64,000 nt of DNA, from positions 1 through 64,000 of the forward strand of contig LJHR01000026.1 in the NCBI GenBank assembly GCA_001296005.1. Reading direction: 5' to 3'. Positions 28,103 to 37,700 of the stretch are shown one piece after another. The notes beneath the pieces were generated by a model. That model was given only the letters and a program-made list of their open reading frames with translations, did not search any database and was not told the origin of the DNA. Numbering within the stretch: position 1 is the first letter of the stretch; every line of letters starts with the position of its first letter. A program made the position numbers and the translations under genes. The stretch comes from an alpha proteobacterium AAP38. Lineage in GTDB: Bacteria; Pseudomonadota; Alphaproteobacteria; Azospirillales; Azospirillaceae.

Positions 28103-29698
28103 TCAGCGACTTAGGTGATCCAGCGACACCCCAAAGTCGAAACGGCTGATCACGTCCAGCAAGTCCCTCGTCGTCAACAGCTTGCCGCCGTAGACCCCTG
28201 CCGTGATCCCTTGCAGCGCATGCCCAACAATCTTCTTGATTGTGCTCTCCGGCACCCCGCCGTTCATGAGCGTTGAGACGAACGTGTGACGGAAGGAGTG
28301 GAAGACCAAGCGTCCGCGCCCAAGGCCGATCAAGTGACGAAACTCGGACCACCACTGGACGAAATACTGGCTGTACCGGCCTTCACTCCCGACGGTGATA
28401 TCCGGCCACATGTGGTCGCGGCCATCATCTGCCATGGCCTCTCGGTGGGTCAGCAAACCAAGGTCGATGAGGCGTGGGTGGAGCGGAACCACACGGTTGC
28501 CAGCCTTGGTCTTCGCGTCTGTAACGCGGAAGCACCAAACACCATCGACCTCGGTCACATCGTCAACGCGTAGCTTTGCGGCCTCCTCGACACGGAGACC
28601 GGAGTGCAGCGAGATCAGTGGAAGCCAGTACTTGTGGTCCTTCTCCAGACACGAGCCGGGCCGGTCACGGCGATCCGGTCGCCAGTGCCCAACATATAGC
28701 GGCGAAGAGAACAGCACACGCAGGTCTTCCGGTGTGAAGGCCTCCCGTTCGCTGTCCTCCTTGGGTGGAGCAAGACCCCGCAGCGGGTTGTCGATCTGGC
28801 ACTTCCCCTCCAGCTTGGCCCAGTTAAACAGTGCGCTGACCGTTCGGAAGTGCAACCCGATGGTGTTGTTGTTCAGTTCGAGATCGCTCAGGAAGTCCCG
28901 CCAGTTACGCACGTCGTCACGCGTGACGTCATCCACCGGCTTGTTGGACAGTGTCTCCGCAAACAACCGGAGCTTGGGCAGTGTGGTCTTCACAGTTCCT
29001 GCCTTCCACTGACCATCTCGCTGCTTGGAATTGATGTAGAGTCCAACCAGTTCGTTCAGAGGCATCGACTTGGGCTTTGATGGCGGGATGGAAACCACAC
29101 CACCTCGCCGCAAAGAGGCCGCGAACAAGGGATCAGTCGGTGCCACCCCGAAGTCCCCATTGCGCCATGCGGCGGTGAGCTTGAAGTACTCTGCCTGAGC
29201 CCGAAGGACGGTCCAGCAAACGCGCTTGTACTCCGGGCTATCAACGGGGATGTCGAGACCAGCATCCCGAAGCAGCGCATCGGCGATTTTGACAGCGGGA
29301 TTCAGGTCGTTCTCCGCGAGAGCCTTTTGGACACGGGCTCGCATTCCTTCCAAGACAGACGCCTCAGCTTCTGGTGCGAGCGGCGTGCCGCCAACACTGA
29401 GGAGAGACTGAAACTTTTCCCGGACGACTGTCTTGGTTTCCCATTGGGCAACGACCTGACGGAACCACTGACGGGCCAGATCGTCAATCTGCTCGGCTGA
29501 AAGGGTCGGCGTGTTCATGATGACTGTGAAAAGGCGGTCTGCTGCTGTGCTCAGTTCCCTGGCCCTGCAAAGGGCGGTTGGCTTGTGACGGCTATGGAGC
29601 GACTTCAGAAGCTCCCGCCGCCCGATGCGGCAAACGAGCTCCCGAGGTACCCGCCGACGCCAGTGATATACATCGCCACGCCGAAGGATGTGAACCAT
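28103..29698 (-). CDS. Tyrosine site-specific integrase with DUF6538-like N-terminus
   Basis: A 531-residue integrase. The N-terminus (MVHILRRGDVYHWRRRVPREL) matches the DUF6538 type often found on island integrases. A core-binding SAM-like domain lies at about 205-300. The catalytic set is complete: Arg369 (SGLRVEEA), His467 and Arg470 (HSFRHTF), His493 (VGHALQG) and Tyr503 (AGVYGG). The ATG at 29698 follows GAGGCG; the frame is open 24 codons further upstream but would run through arm repeats. It lies beside attR, reads away from it, and should recombine the glnA 3' end with its attP. Confidence 0.94.
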   Translation of the reverse strand: MVHILRRGDVYHWRRRVPRELVCRIGRRELLKSLHSRHKPTALCRARELSTAADRLFTVIMNTPTLSAEQIDDLARQWFRQVVAQWETKTVVREKFQSLLSVGGTPLAPEAEASVLEGMRARVQKALAENDLNPAVKIADALLRDAGLDIPVDSPEYKRVCWTVLRAQAEYFKLTAAWRNGDFGVAPTDPLFAASLRRGGVVSIPPSKPKSMPLNELVGLYINSKQRDGQWKAGTVKTTLPKLRLFAETLSNKPVDDVTRDDVRNWRDFLSDLELNNNTIGLHFRTVSALFNWAKLEGKCQIDNPLRGLAPPKEDSEREAFTPEDLRVLFSSPLYVGHWRPDRRDRPGSCLEKDHKYWLPLISLHSGLRVEEAAKLRVDDVTEVDGVWCFRVTDAKTKAGNRVVPLHPRLIDLGLLTHREAMADDGRDHMWPDITVGSEGRYSQYFVQWWSEFRHLIGLGRGRLVFHSFRHTFVSTLMNGGVPESTIKKIVGHALQGITAGVYGGKLLTTRDLLDVISRFDFGVSLDHLSR

Positions 29699-29703
29699 GG
29701 TTT

Positions 29704-29717
29704 CGCCTCGTGAGGCG
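29704..29717 (-). promoter_or_regulatory. Hairpin covering the integrase ribosome site
   Basis: On the minus strand CGCCT-CACG-AGGCG forms a GC-rich 5-bp stem that includes the AGG of the integrase Shine-Dalgarno, six bases before the ATG. It could hold translation down until unfolded. Confidence 0.4.
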
Positions 29718-29722
29718 TCGCT

Positions 29723-29812
29723 GGTGTAGCAGTGCTGTGTAGCAGCGACGCACGTTGATACACGAGACACCTCAAAGGCTTAGGCAAACTGCGGCTGAGG
29801 ACGGTGTAGCAG
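29723..29812 (+). repeat. Right arm-type repeats of the element
   Basis: GGTGTAGCAG stands at 29723-29732 and 29803-29812. A one-mismatch copy TGTGTAGCAG is at 29736-29745, again 13 bases from its neighbour. CGAGACACCTC at 29763-29773 is the inverted partner of the left-end GAGGTGTCTCG. Two copies lie just upstream of the integrase start, so the integrase may repress its own gene. Confidence 0.65.
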
Positions 29813-29818
29813 GGAATC

Positions 29819-29841
29819 CAAGATGTACTACAGCGTCTGAT
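29819..29841 (+). repeat. attR: displaced original 3' end of glnA
   Basis: Matches attL at 22 of 23 bases and again reads MYYSV-stop. The sequence beyond it (29842 on) is chromosomal and includes the terminator expected for glnA. Confidence 0.88.
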
Positions 29842-29885
29842 GCGTTCGGCCCAGCAACGGGCCGGCACTCAGCGACGATCAGCAG

Positions 29886-29915
29886 ACCCCCGCCGGGCAA
29901 CCGGCGGGGGTTTCG
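29886..29915 (+). terminator. Terminator, probably the original glnA terminator
   Basis: The 11-bp perfect arms ACCCCCGCCGG and CCGGCGGGGGT enclose a GCAA loop and are followed by TTCGCATTT. It stands 46 bases after the displaced glnA end at attR, so before insertion it ended the glnB-glnA transcript. Confidence 0.8.
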
Positions 29916-29949
29916 CATTTCAAGGCGGTGCGCTACTCTCCGGCCCGTA

Positions 29950-30798
29950 ATGCAGAACCCGACCTCCCCGTCCGATCACGCCCTTTATGCCCCCGGCTTC
30001 CTGGGCGGATCGCCCCGGCGCATCATTGGCATGGTGATGCGCAACTGGTTCCTGATCCGGCAAAGCTGGCCGCGCATGCTGGAGCTTTGCTACTGGCCCA
30101 CGGTGCAGCTTCTGGTCTGGGGGTTCATGTCGCAGTTCCTGCGTGGTCAGACCTCGCTGCTGGCCGGTGCTGCCGGCGTGCTGATCTCTGCCGTGCTGCT
30201 GTGGGAGGTGCTGGTCCGCACCCAGATCGGGATGAGCATCACCTTTCTGGAGGAGCTTTGGTCCCGCAACCTGGGCAACCTGTTCGTCAGCCCGCTGCGC
30301 CCCTGGGAATGGGTGGTGTCGCTGGTGGTGATGGGGTTCATCCGCGTCATCCTGGGCGTGGCGCCGCCGGTGGTGCTGGCCGTTCTGTTCTTCGACATCT
30401 CGATCTTCGATCTTGGCCTGCCGCTGGCGGCGTTCTTCGCCAATCTGATGATGTTGGGCGTGGCGGTCGGGCTGCTGACATCGGGCATGATTCTGCGGCA
30501 CGGGTTGGGGGCGGAGTCGCTGTGCTGGATGGCCGTGTTCGTGCTGGCCCCCTTCTCCGCCGTCTACTACCCCGTCTCCGCCCTGCCGCCGGCGGTGCAA
30601 TATGTCGCCATGGCCCTGCCCTCGACCCATGTGTTTGAGGGGATGCGGGCCGTCCTCTATCACGGGACCATCGAATGGCGGATGCTGGGGCTGGCCGTCA
30701 TTCTTAATCTTTTCTATCTGGGGCTGGCTTCCCTATATTTCCTGCGGGCGTTCCGCAATGCGCGGCAGCGCGGCGCGCTGTTGCAGGCGGGTGAGTAG
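29950..30798 (+). CDS. ABC-2 type transporter permease
   Basis: A 282-residue inner-membrane permease with about six hydrophobic helices (LLWLVWGFMSQFL-type start; VVSLVVMGFIRVILGVAPPVVLAVLFF; AVFVLAPFSAVYYPVSALPPAVQ). The last segment is the ABC-2 family signature. Drug or polysaccharide-precursor export is the family's usual role. No ATPase partner adjoins, so it depends on a subunit encoded elsewhere. The start at 29950 is chosen because the longer frame would begin inside the integrated element. It heads a short operon with the next two genes. Confidence 0.85.
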   Translation: MQNPTSPSDHALYAPGFLGGSPRRIIGMVMRNWFLIRQSWPRMLELCYWPTVQLLVWGFMSQFLRGQTSLLAGAAGVLISAVLLWEVLVRTQIGMSITFLEELWSRNLGNLFVSPLRPWEWVVSLVVMGFIRVILGVAPPVVLAVLFFDISIFDLGLPLAAFFANLMMLGVAVGLLTSGMILRHGLGAESLCWMAVFVLAPFSAVYYPVSALPPAVQYVAMALPSTHVFEGMRAVLYHGTIEWRMLGLAVILNLFYLGLASLYFLRAFRNARQRGALLQAGE

Positions 30799-30810
30799 TC
30801 GGGGCATCAA

Positions 30811-31236
30811 TTGGCGGAACGCAAATACGCGATACAGCGGCCCAAAGGGGCGAAATGGGAAACCCTGTCCCTGGTCGATGATCTGGGCCAGGGCAAGATG
30901 GAATTCCGCAATGCCGTGAACCTGCATGGCGCCGGCCCTGTCCGCCTGATCCAGGTGGATTTCGTCAGTGATGAGGCGCTGGCCGATTTCGACTGGCGCC
31001 TCATCGAACTGCATGACCCGCGCAAGGGCGACCGGCCCAAGCCGACCGTCGTGGCCGGCAGCGAGCGGGCGAAACCCAAGCAGCAGCCCGCCAAAGGCAA
31101 GGGGGCCGGCACGGCCAAGGGCCGCGGCCCCGCCGGCCCCGACGAAAAGGTGCCCGTACCGGTGAAGACCTATATGCTGGCGTTCCTGTTCGGGGCCGTT
31201 TCTCTGGCCGCCTGGGCGCTGTTCTACAGGACCTGA
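30811..31236 (+). CDS. Small C-terminally anchored protein, unknown function
   Basis: A 141-residue protein with a TTG start behind GGGG, 12 bases after the permease gene. The first 85 residues are soluble (YAIQRPKGAKWETLSLVDDLG). A basic Ala/Pro/Lys/Gly-rich linker follows, and one membrane helix near the C-terminus (YMLAFLFGAVSLAAWALFY). I do not recognise the family; the arrangement suggests a membrane-tethered accessory protein. Confidence 0.7.
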   Translation: MAERKYAIQRPKGAKWETLSLVDDLGQGKMEFRNAVNLHGAGPVRLIQVDFVSDEALADFDWRLIELHDPRKGDRPKPTVVAGSERAKPKQQPAKGKGAGTAKGRGPAGPDEKVPVPVKTYMLAFLFGAVSLAAWALFYRT

Positions 31237-31240
31237 TGCC

Positions 31241-32143
31241 ATGTCCATGCCACGTATTGCCATTGTCGGGGCAGGCGCCATCGGCACCGTCATCGCTGCC
31301 CGCCTGTCGGCCCGCGGCGGGCTGGATGTCAGCCTGTGCCTGCGCACCGGCGGCTTCAGCAGCCTGGAGGTGCAGGGGCCGGACGGCACCGTCACCGCCA
31401 CCCCGACCCTGTATGCCCATCCCGCAGAGGCCCACCCCGTCGACTGGGTGATCGCTACCACCAAGGCCTATGACAGCGCCGCCATCGCCGGCACTTGGCT
31501 GCCCGCCCTGATGGGGCCGCAGACGCGGCTGGCCGTGCTTCAAAACGGGGTGGAGCATGTGGCGAATTTCGGGACCCTTGTCGACCCGGCCCGCATCCTG
31601 CCCGTGATGCTAGACATCCCTGCCGAACGTCTGGGCCCTGGTCGCGTCCTGCAACGCGCCGCCGGCATCATGGTGGTGCCGCAGGGACCGGACAGTGCCG
31701 GCTTCATCACCCTGTTCGACGGAACCGGTATCAAGGTGACGGCGGATGCCGATTTCACCACGGTCGTCTGGCGCAAGCTATGCCTGAATGCCGCCGGTGC
31801 GGTGTCGGCCCTGCTGCGGCAGCCGGCGGGTATCGTCCATCATGCGGGGGCGGCACCGGTGATGCGCGCCCTGGTGGCCGAATGCGTTGCCGTCGCCAGG
31901 GCCGAGGGGGCCAACCTGGACGATGCAACGGTGGATCAGGTGATGGAAGCCTGCCACGCGGCGGCACCAGACGGCATCAATTCCCTGCTGGCCGACAGGA
32001 TGGCCGGGCGGCCCATGGAGCTTGATGCCCGCAACGGCGTCATCATCCGGCGCGGTGCCGCCCACGGCATCCCGACACCGGTCAACCAGACCATCCACGA
32101 TCTGATCCTGGCCGCCGTATCGGCGGAACAGGCTCAGCGATAA
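31241..32143 (+). CDS. 2-dehydropantoate 2-reductase-like enzyme
   Basis: A 300-residue NADPH-dependent enzyme of the ApbA/PanE family. The Rossmann motif GAGAIG is at 10-15; LQNGVEH and the lysine-bearing WRKLCLNA segments match the family's substrate site. The classic reaction reduces ketopantoate to pantoate for coenzyme A synthesis; some relatives act on other 2-keto acids. It begins four bases after the previous gene and overlaps the convergent CoA-binding gene by ten bases. Confidence 0.85.
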   Translation: MSMPRIAIVGAGAIGTVIAARLSARGGLDVSLCLRTGGFSSLEVQGPDGTVTATPTLYAHPAEAHPVDWVIATTKAYDSAAIAGTWLPALMGPQTRLAVLQNGVEHVANFGTLVDPARILPVMLDIPAERLGPGRVLQRAAGIMVVPQGPDSAGFITLFDGTGIKVTADADFTTVVWRKLCLNAAGAVSALLRQPAGIVHHAGAAPVMRALVAECVAVARAEGANLDDATVDQVMEACHAAAPDGINSLLADRMAGRPMELDARNGVIIRRGAAHGIPTPVNQTIHDLILAAVSAEQAQR

Positions 32144-32556
32144 AGGCGCGGCACCTCGATCATCGGGCAACGGTCCATGATCACGGTGCTGCCCAGCGCC
32201 TCCGCCCTGGCGGCCGCCGCATCATTGCGGATACCCAGCTGCATCCAGATAAAGGGAATGCCGCGTTGGGCCGCGTCCACCGCAACCTCCCCCGCCGCGT
32301 CCGCCCGGCGGAAGATATCGACCATGTCGGGCCGTTCCGGCAGGTCGGCCAGGCTGGCATAGGCGGTCTGCCCCAGCACCGTGCGCCCCGCCAGCGCCGG
32401 GTTCACGGGGATCACCCGATGTCCCCGGTCATACAGGAACTTCATCACGTAAAAGCTGGGCTTGGCCGGATCCGCCGTCGCCCCCACCACCGCAATGGTG
32501 CGGGCGCTGTCCAGAACATGGCGGATCAGATCATCGGAATAATGGTCATGGTTCAT
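32134..32556 (-). CDS. CoA-binding domain protein (YccU-like)
   Basis: A 140-residue single Rossmann-type CoA-binding domain: TIAVVGATADPAKPSFYVMKFL, then GHRVIPVNPALAG and IPFIWMQLGIRND. Members bind coenzyme A or acyl-CoA; their role is not well established. It is convergent with the reductase gene. Confidence 0.85.
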   Translation of the reverse strand: MNHDHYSDDLIRHVLDSARTIAVVGATADPAKPSFYVMKFLYDRGHRVIPVNPALAGRTVLGQTAYASLADLPERPDMVDIFRRADAAGEVAVDAAQRGIPFIWMQLGIRNDAAAARAEALGSTVIMDRCPMIEVPRLYR

Positions 32557-32592
32557 GGGCCGCTATCCCTTTCATTTGACCTTGGTCGCTTA

Positions 32593-34011
32593 TCACTCCG
32601 CCTTCTTGGGCACTGGTCCCAGGGCCATCGGTGCTTCCGCCGCCAGCCAGGCGAAGCTGGCAAAGGCCGCCGTGGCCTGATCCAGCTTCTTTGGGTCAAC
32701 CTTGTCCAGCGTGTCGTCAGCCGTGTGGTGGTAATCGAAATAGTCGGTGCCATCCAGGCCCAGGCCGCCCGTCGGCACCCCCTGAGCCGCCAGCGGCCCG
32801 ATATCGGGTCCGCCGCTGCTGGAGCCACGTCCCGGCACGATGCCCAGCGGGGCCAGCGCCTTGCCGATGGCGTCGGCCACGGGCTTCGCCTCTGGCCGGA
32901 AGTTGGCATTGAAGGTGATGACGGGACCGGCACCGAAATCCGCCTCTGTCCCAACCTGATGCTTGGGCAGTTCGGCGGCATGCTGCTTGGCATAGGCATA
33001 GGCACCGACCAGCCCCACCTCCTCCGCCCCGAACAGGACGAAGCGGATGGTGCGGCGCGGGGCCTGCGGCATAGATTTGATGATCTTGGCCGCCGCCAGG
33101 ACGATGCCAACCCCGGCCCCGTCATCCAGGGCGCCGGTACCCAGATCCCAACTGTCCAGATGCGCGCCGATCACCACGATCTCTTCGGGCAGTTCGCGGC
33201 CCTTGATCTCCGCCATGACATTGGCGTCAGACAGCGGCCCCATAGCCTGGCTGGACAGGACCATCTTCACCGACACCGGCTGACCCAGCGCCAGCACGCG
33301 GTTCAGCTGATCCGCGTCGGGATTGGACAGGGCACCGGCGGGGATGGCCGTCACACCGTCGGCATAGCGGGTGATGCCGGTATGGGGGAAACGGTGGCTG
33401 TCGGTGCCGATGGACCGGATCAGCAGACCGACCGCCCCCTTGCGCGCTGCCGCCTCCGGCCCCTTGCCGCGCACGCCCACCGCCTCGCCATAGCCGCCGC
33501 CATCCTGCAGGCGGTTCATCTTCTTGTCGACGAAGGCGATCTTGCCTTTCAGGCTGCCTTCCGGTGCGGCCTCCAGGTCTTCCAGCGTGTCAAACCGCAC
33601 GACAGGGGCCGTGATACCCTCTGGCGGGGTCGTTACGGAATGGCCAAGAGCCGTGACATGCAGGTGATGGGCAACAGGGGTCAGGATCGACGCATGCTCG
33701 ATCCCGCGTTCCCAGCCATCCACCGTGAACGGCTCGACCTTGATATTGGCCAGCCCCAGTTCCTTGAACCGTGCTTCGGCCCATTGATGCGACAGCTTGG
33801 CGGCGGGCGACCCCGCCAGACGCGGGCCTACACGCACCGTCAATGATTCGACGAACCCGTAGGCACCGGACCCGGCCATAGCCTTGGCCTGGATATCGCT
33901 GCTGGCCTTCAGAGTGGCGGGGGTAAAGACATTGGCATCGGCGGCGAAGGCCGGCTGCCCCAGGGCCAGCAACGCCACACCGGCGGCCAGCAGAAAACCG
34001 AAACGCTTCAA
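32593..34011 (-). CDS. Secreted M28-family zinc aminopeptidase
   Basis: A 472-residue exported peptidase. Signal peptide 1-23 (LALGQPAFAAD). A protease-associated (PA) domain is likely at about 130-240. The M28 catalytic domain has the metal ligands His284 and Asp286 (GAHLDSWD), Asp296 or 297 (GALDDGAG), and Glu330-Glu331 (FGAEEVG). It should trim amino-terminal residues from peptides in the periplasm or outside. It stands alone; the next gene on its strand is 37 bases further. Confidence 0.92.
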   Translation of the reverse strand: MKRFGFLLAAGVALLALGQPAFAADANVFTPATLKASSDIQAKAMAGSGAYGFVESLTVRVGPRLAGSPAAKLSHQWAEARFKELGLANIKVEPFTVDGWERGIEHASILTPVAHHLHVTALGHSVTTPPEGITAPVVRFDTLEDLEAAPEGSLKGKIAFVDKKMNRLQDGGGYGEAVGVRGKGPEAAARKGAVGLLIRSIGTDSHRFPHTGITRYADGVTAIPAGALSNPDADQLNRVLALGQPVSVKMVLSSQAMGPLSDANVMAEIKGRELPEEIVVIGAHLDSWDLGTGALDDGAGVGIVLAAAKIIKSMPQAPRRTIRFVLFGAEEVGLVGAYAYAKQHAAELPKHQVGTEADFGAGPVITFNANFRPEAKPVADAIGKALAPLGIVPGRGSSSGGPDIGPLAAQGVPTGGLGLDGTDYFDYHHTADDTLDKVDPKKLDQATAAFASFAWLAAEAPMALGPVPKKAE

Positions 34012-34369
34012 GGCACAGGCTCCTTCAACGGACGGCGGGGATGGCAGGCACCCCGGATTGCCGAAAGGGTAACCCAGCAGGCCGTTGGGGGAACAAGGGA
34101 TTTGTCACGGTCACAATTGGGCGTGCCACCATTGATGGCGCGCAGACCCCCGCTTGCATAGTTTCGCCATGTCGTGACCTTTGGGATAGGGTGTGGAGGC
34201 ACCCCACAAAAACGCTTGACGCCCATGCGCAACGGGCGCACCATCAAATCGTAACAAAGACACGGAGGGTGATTTTGACGGTAAAGACGCCCCCTACGCA
34301 GTGGGCGGCCGAGTAAGTCCGGCGATCGACTGCGCTCCGTAGACTGGGAGGGTGTGTAAAAACATGACC

Positions 34370-34500
34370 CCACCGCAGCATAACTTGGCGATTACTTGAT
34401 ATATCGCAGCAACCATCCCGAAACCGCGCTTTGACATAGGTCCTTGTGGTTTCGGAATTGAGAAGACCCCCGTAGGCGCATCCAGCTACGGGGGTTTTCT
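34370..34500 (+). ncRNA. Candidate small RNA or leader RNA
   Basis: The stem CCGAAACC (34418-34425)/GGTTTCGG (34448-34455) is followed by a strong terminator hairpin ACCCCCGTAG...CTACGGGGGT and TTTCTTTTT. No coding frame ends here on the plus strand, so the terminator needs a non-coding transcript. The 5' end is a guess; no clear promoter is seen. Confidence 0.35.
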
Positions 34501-34505
34501 TTTTG
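34466..34505 (+). terminator. Rho-independent terminator without an upstream gene
   Basis: Ten to eleven paired bases (ACCCCCGTAG/CTACGGGGGT) with TTTTCTTTTT behind. It lies 240 bases before the next plus-strand gene, and the flanking gene on the left is on the other strand. Confidence 0.8.
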
Positions 34506-34746
34506 TGCCCTGTCTTGTGGAACGCCCCGATGTCGGCTTCCCGACGATGGCTGTACCCAGGGCGCACAAGCATCAACTTCACCGTCTCGGTATGCGCAGC
34601 ACCATCTATGGCCACTGCATTCCACCGTATGGCAACTCCACCCCCACAGGGTTTGCGGAAAGGCTGCTAGAGCCTTAAGGCGCAATGGCTTTGGCTGTTT
34701 CTTCTGCTATCATCAGCTTGGCGATAAGGGGAAGGACAGCCGCATC

Positions 34747-37700
34747 TTGATTTCACGCGGACCCGTCAAGAACTGTCAGGACAGCTGCGGCTGGTTCCTT
34801 TGCCTAGTCTTTACCTGTCTTATCCTTATTCTTTTGCCGCTGCCAGCAGCGGCGGAGCGCTGGGACGCGCTGGCCGATACCGTGTTCCAGAATTATGGCC
34901 GCGATCAGGGGCTACCCCATATCGTGCCTACGACGCTGGCGCAGGACCGGCAGGGCTTCATCTGGATCGGGACTCAGGGCGGTTTGGCCCGCTGGGACGG
35001 GTACCGTTTCCGCACCTACCGCGCCGACCCGGCGCAGCCCGGCAGCCTGCCCGATGACTGGGTCCAGCGGCTGTTCGTGGACAAGGCCGGGCACCTGTGG
35101 GTGGGCGGCTCCGCCGGCGGCCTGTCGCGCTTCGACGGCACCACCGACACCTTCATTCCCGTCGCCCTGAAACCTGCCGGCCAGCGCACGCATATTGGCG
35201 CCCTTTCCGATGATGGCCAGGGCGGCCTATGGATCGGTACGGATGAAGGGCTGCACCATCTGGACGGCGGCAGCAATCAGGTCCGGCATCTGACCAGGGA
35301 GAATGCGACCAAAGCCGGCCTGCCCGTGGGACGTGTCCTGTCGCTGCTGCATGAGGATAAGGGAACCCTGTGGGTTGGCACGGTACAGGGCTTGGCCCGC
35401 AGCGACGATGCCGGCGGCAGTTTCACCCTGTTGCCGATCGCGGAGGGTACGGGGGGCGTTTCGGTCCTGTTGCGGGATGATCAGGGGCGGTTGTGGGTCG
35501 GCACCCGGCGCGGTGGTCTTTTCATCCTGGACACCGGTGACAGCACCCTGCGCCCCGTCGATGCAGGCCCCCTGGTCGGTGCGGCGCGCGGCGTGTCGGC
35601 GCTGTCCCTGGTGCGCCCGCAGGAACTCTGGGTTGGGCTGCGCGGTGGCGGTATCTGGGCGGTTGACCTGCGCAGCCTGGAAATGCGCCCCATTCGCCAT
35701 GACCGGACGCTGCCCAACAGTCTGGTCCATGATGATGTCTGGTCGCTTCTGCGCGATGATGCGGGATCGGTCTGGGTGGGCACGACGGGCGGGCTGTCAT
35801 ACCGTCCCTTCGACAGCGGTATCGTTTCGACCATTTTCGGCGGCACCCTGCGGCCCAAGGCGCCGCGCGGCAGCGACGTCTCCGTCATCCGGCCCACACG
35901 CGACGGGCGTTTCTGGCTGGGTTACCTGACGGGTGGTGCGGACCTGATCGATCCGGTGAAGGGCCTGATCGATACCGTGACGCCCGAACAGGACAATCCG
36001 GAGGCCGGCCTGCCTCAGGATGCCGTCTTCGCCATTGCCGAAGACGCCGATGGCCGCGTCTATTTCGCCAGCCGCCGGGGGCTTTATATCCGTGAACCCG
36101 GACGGTCGGGTCTGCGGCTGGCCACGATACCGGGTCGTGACCGGCACGCGGCCGTCACCACCCTGTCGTTCGAAGAGGGGGTTCTGTGGATCGGCGGGGA
36201 AGATGATGGCATCTGGGGCGTGGTGCCCGGCGGGGGGGACGGCATCGGCACTGTTGTGCTGGGCCGGGCGGACGGGCTGCGCCTACCCGATCCCGGCGTC
36301 ACGGTCACCCGGCGCGGCCAGGGGGATGATCTTTGGGTCGGCACCCGCAACGGGCTGGTGCTGATCGACCTCACCGCCCGCACCAGCAGCCTGATCCCGG
36401 CGGCACCGACCGATCCGATGGGTCTGCCGGCGCGGTTCGTCTCCTGTCTGCTGTTCGACCGACAGGGGCGGCTTTGGGTTGGTACCTTCGGGGGCGGCCT
36501 CGCCCTGATGACGGGGCGCGATGCGGAGGGGCGGCCCCGGTTCCGCCGCCTGGGCACCACCGATGGTCTGCCCCATGCCAATGTCGACAGTTTGCAGATG
36601 GATGGGTCGGGCGCCATCTGGGCCGGCACGGATGATGGTCTGGCCTTGATTGATCCGGTCGCCATGACAGTACGGCCCGTGCGCCGGGCCGATGGCGCGC
36701 CGCTGGTCGATTATTTCGTAGGCGCCGGTGCCACCAGCCTGGAGGGGGAAGGCCTGTTCGGTGCCAAGGGAGGTATCACGGTCACACGCCCCGGCACCCT
36801 GCCCCCCTGGCGCTTCCGCCCGCCCATCGTGGTGACCGACCTGCGTGTCGGCGGCACGCCGCTGCCCGTTGCACCTTTCAACCATGCCACGGCACCGGCA
36901 CCGCCGGTGATCATCACGCCAGAGGCCAACAGCCTGGCGTTGGAGTTCGCGGCACTCGATTACACCTCCCCGGAACGCAACCTCTATGCCTATCGCCTGG
37001 AGGGGTATGACCGCGACTGGATCGCCACCGATTCCAGCCGCCGGCTGGCCGTCTATGCCAACCTTTCGCCGGGCCCCTATACGCTGCGCCTGCGCGGCAG
37101 CAACCGTGACGGGCTGTGGACCGATCAGGCCCTGGCCCTTACGGTCCGGGTCATGCCGGCCTGGTACCAGCTTCTCTGGGTACGGTTGCTGGCCCTGCTG
37201 GCAGGGCTGTCAGCGGTAGCGGGCCTTGTCGGGTGGCGCACCGCTTATCTGCGGCAGAAACAGGTGGAGTTGGAACAGCAGATCGCCGACCGCACAGCCG
37301 ACCTGCGCTCGGCCAATGAAATGCTGGAACAGCTGGCCATGACCGATCCGCTGACCGGCTGCGCCAACCGCCGTCACTTCATGGAACGCGCCGGACAGAT
37401 GATCGATCTGGCACAGCGCCATGGCACGCCCCTGTCGCTGGCGGTTCTGGACCTGGATGATTTCAAGCGGATCAATGATACCTTTGGCCATCCGGGCGGC
37501 GACGCCGCCTTGGCCATGGCCGGAAAGCTTCTGTCAGACCATATGCGCGGCACCGACCTGATCGGTCGGATCGGGGGGGAGGAGTTCGCCCTGCTGATGC
37601 CGCACACCGATATCGCGGGCGCCATGCCGCTGGCCGAAAGGCTGCGTCAGGCCATTGAGCATGGGGAGGTTACCACCGATGGTCAGACGATCCGCGTGAC

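Larger units (their letters stand above)
15439..29841. mobile_element. Integrative element (14.4 kb) in glnA carrying defence genes
   Basis: The element is bounded by direct core repeats at 15439-15461 and 29819-29841. Its tyrosine integrase gene lies beside attR and is read inward, and candidate arm-type repeats lie at both ends. Cargo: DUF3644/HEPN protein, XRE regulator, SF2-like ATPase, type I restriction-modification operon with an extra small gene, and a serine recombinase. There are no conjugation, replication or phage structural genes, so it is an integrative but not self-transmissible island. Confidence 0.88.
34012..34746. other. Long intergenic region with an RNA-like structured segment
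   Basis: About 735 bases with no convincing protein gene. It holds the M28 gene promoter on one side, the beta-propeller sensor promoter on the other, and a structured stretch at 34370-34500 ending in a strong terminator, listed separately. Confidence 0.5.

Noticed and set aside
15439-29841. The element as a prophage or conjugative element
   Set aside because: No capsid, tail, lysis, relaxase or mating-pair genes.
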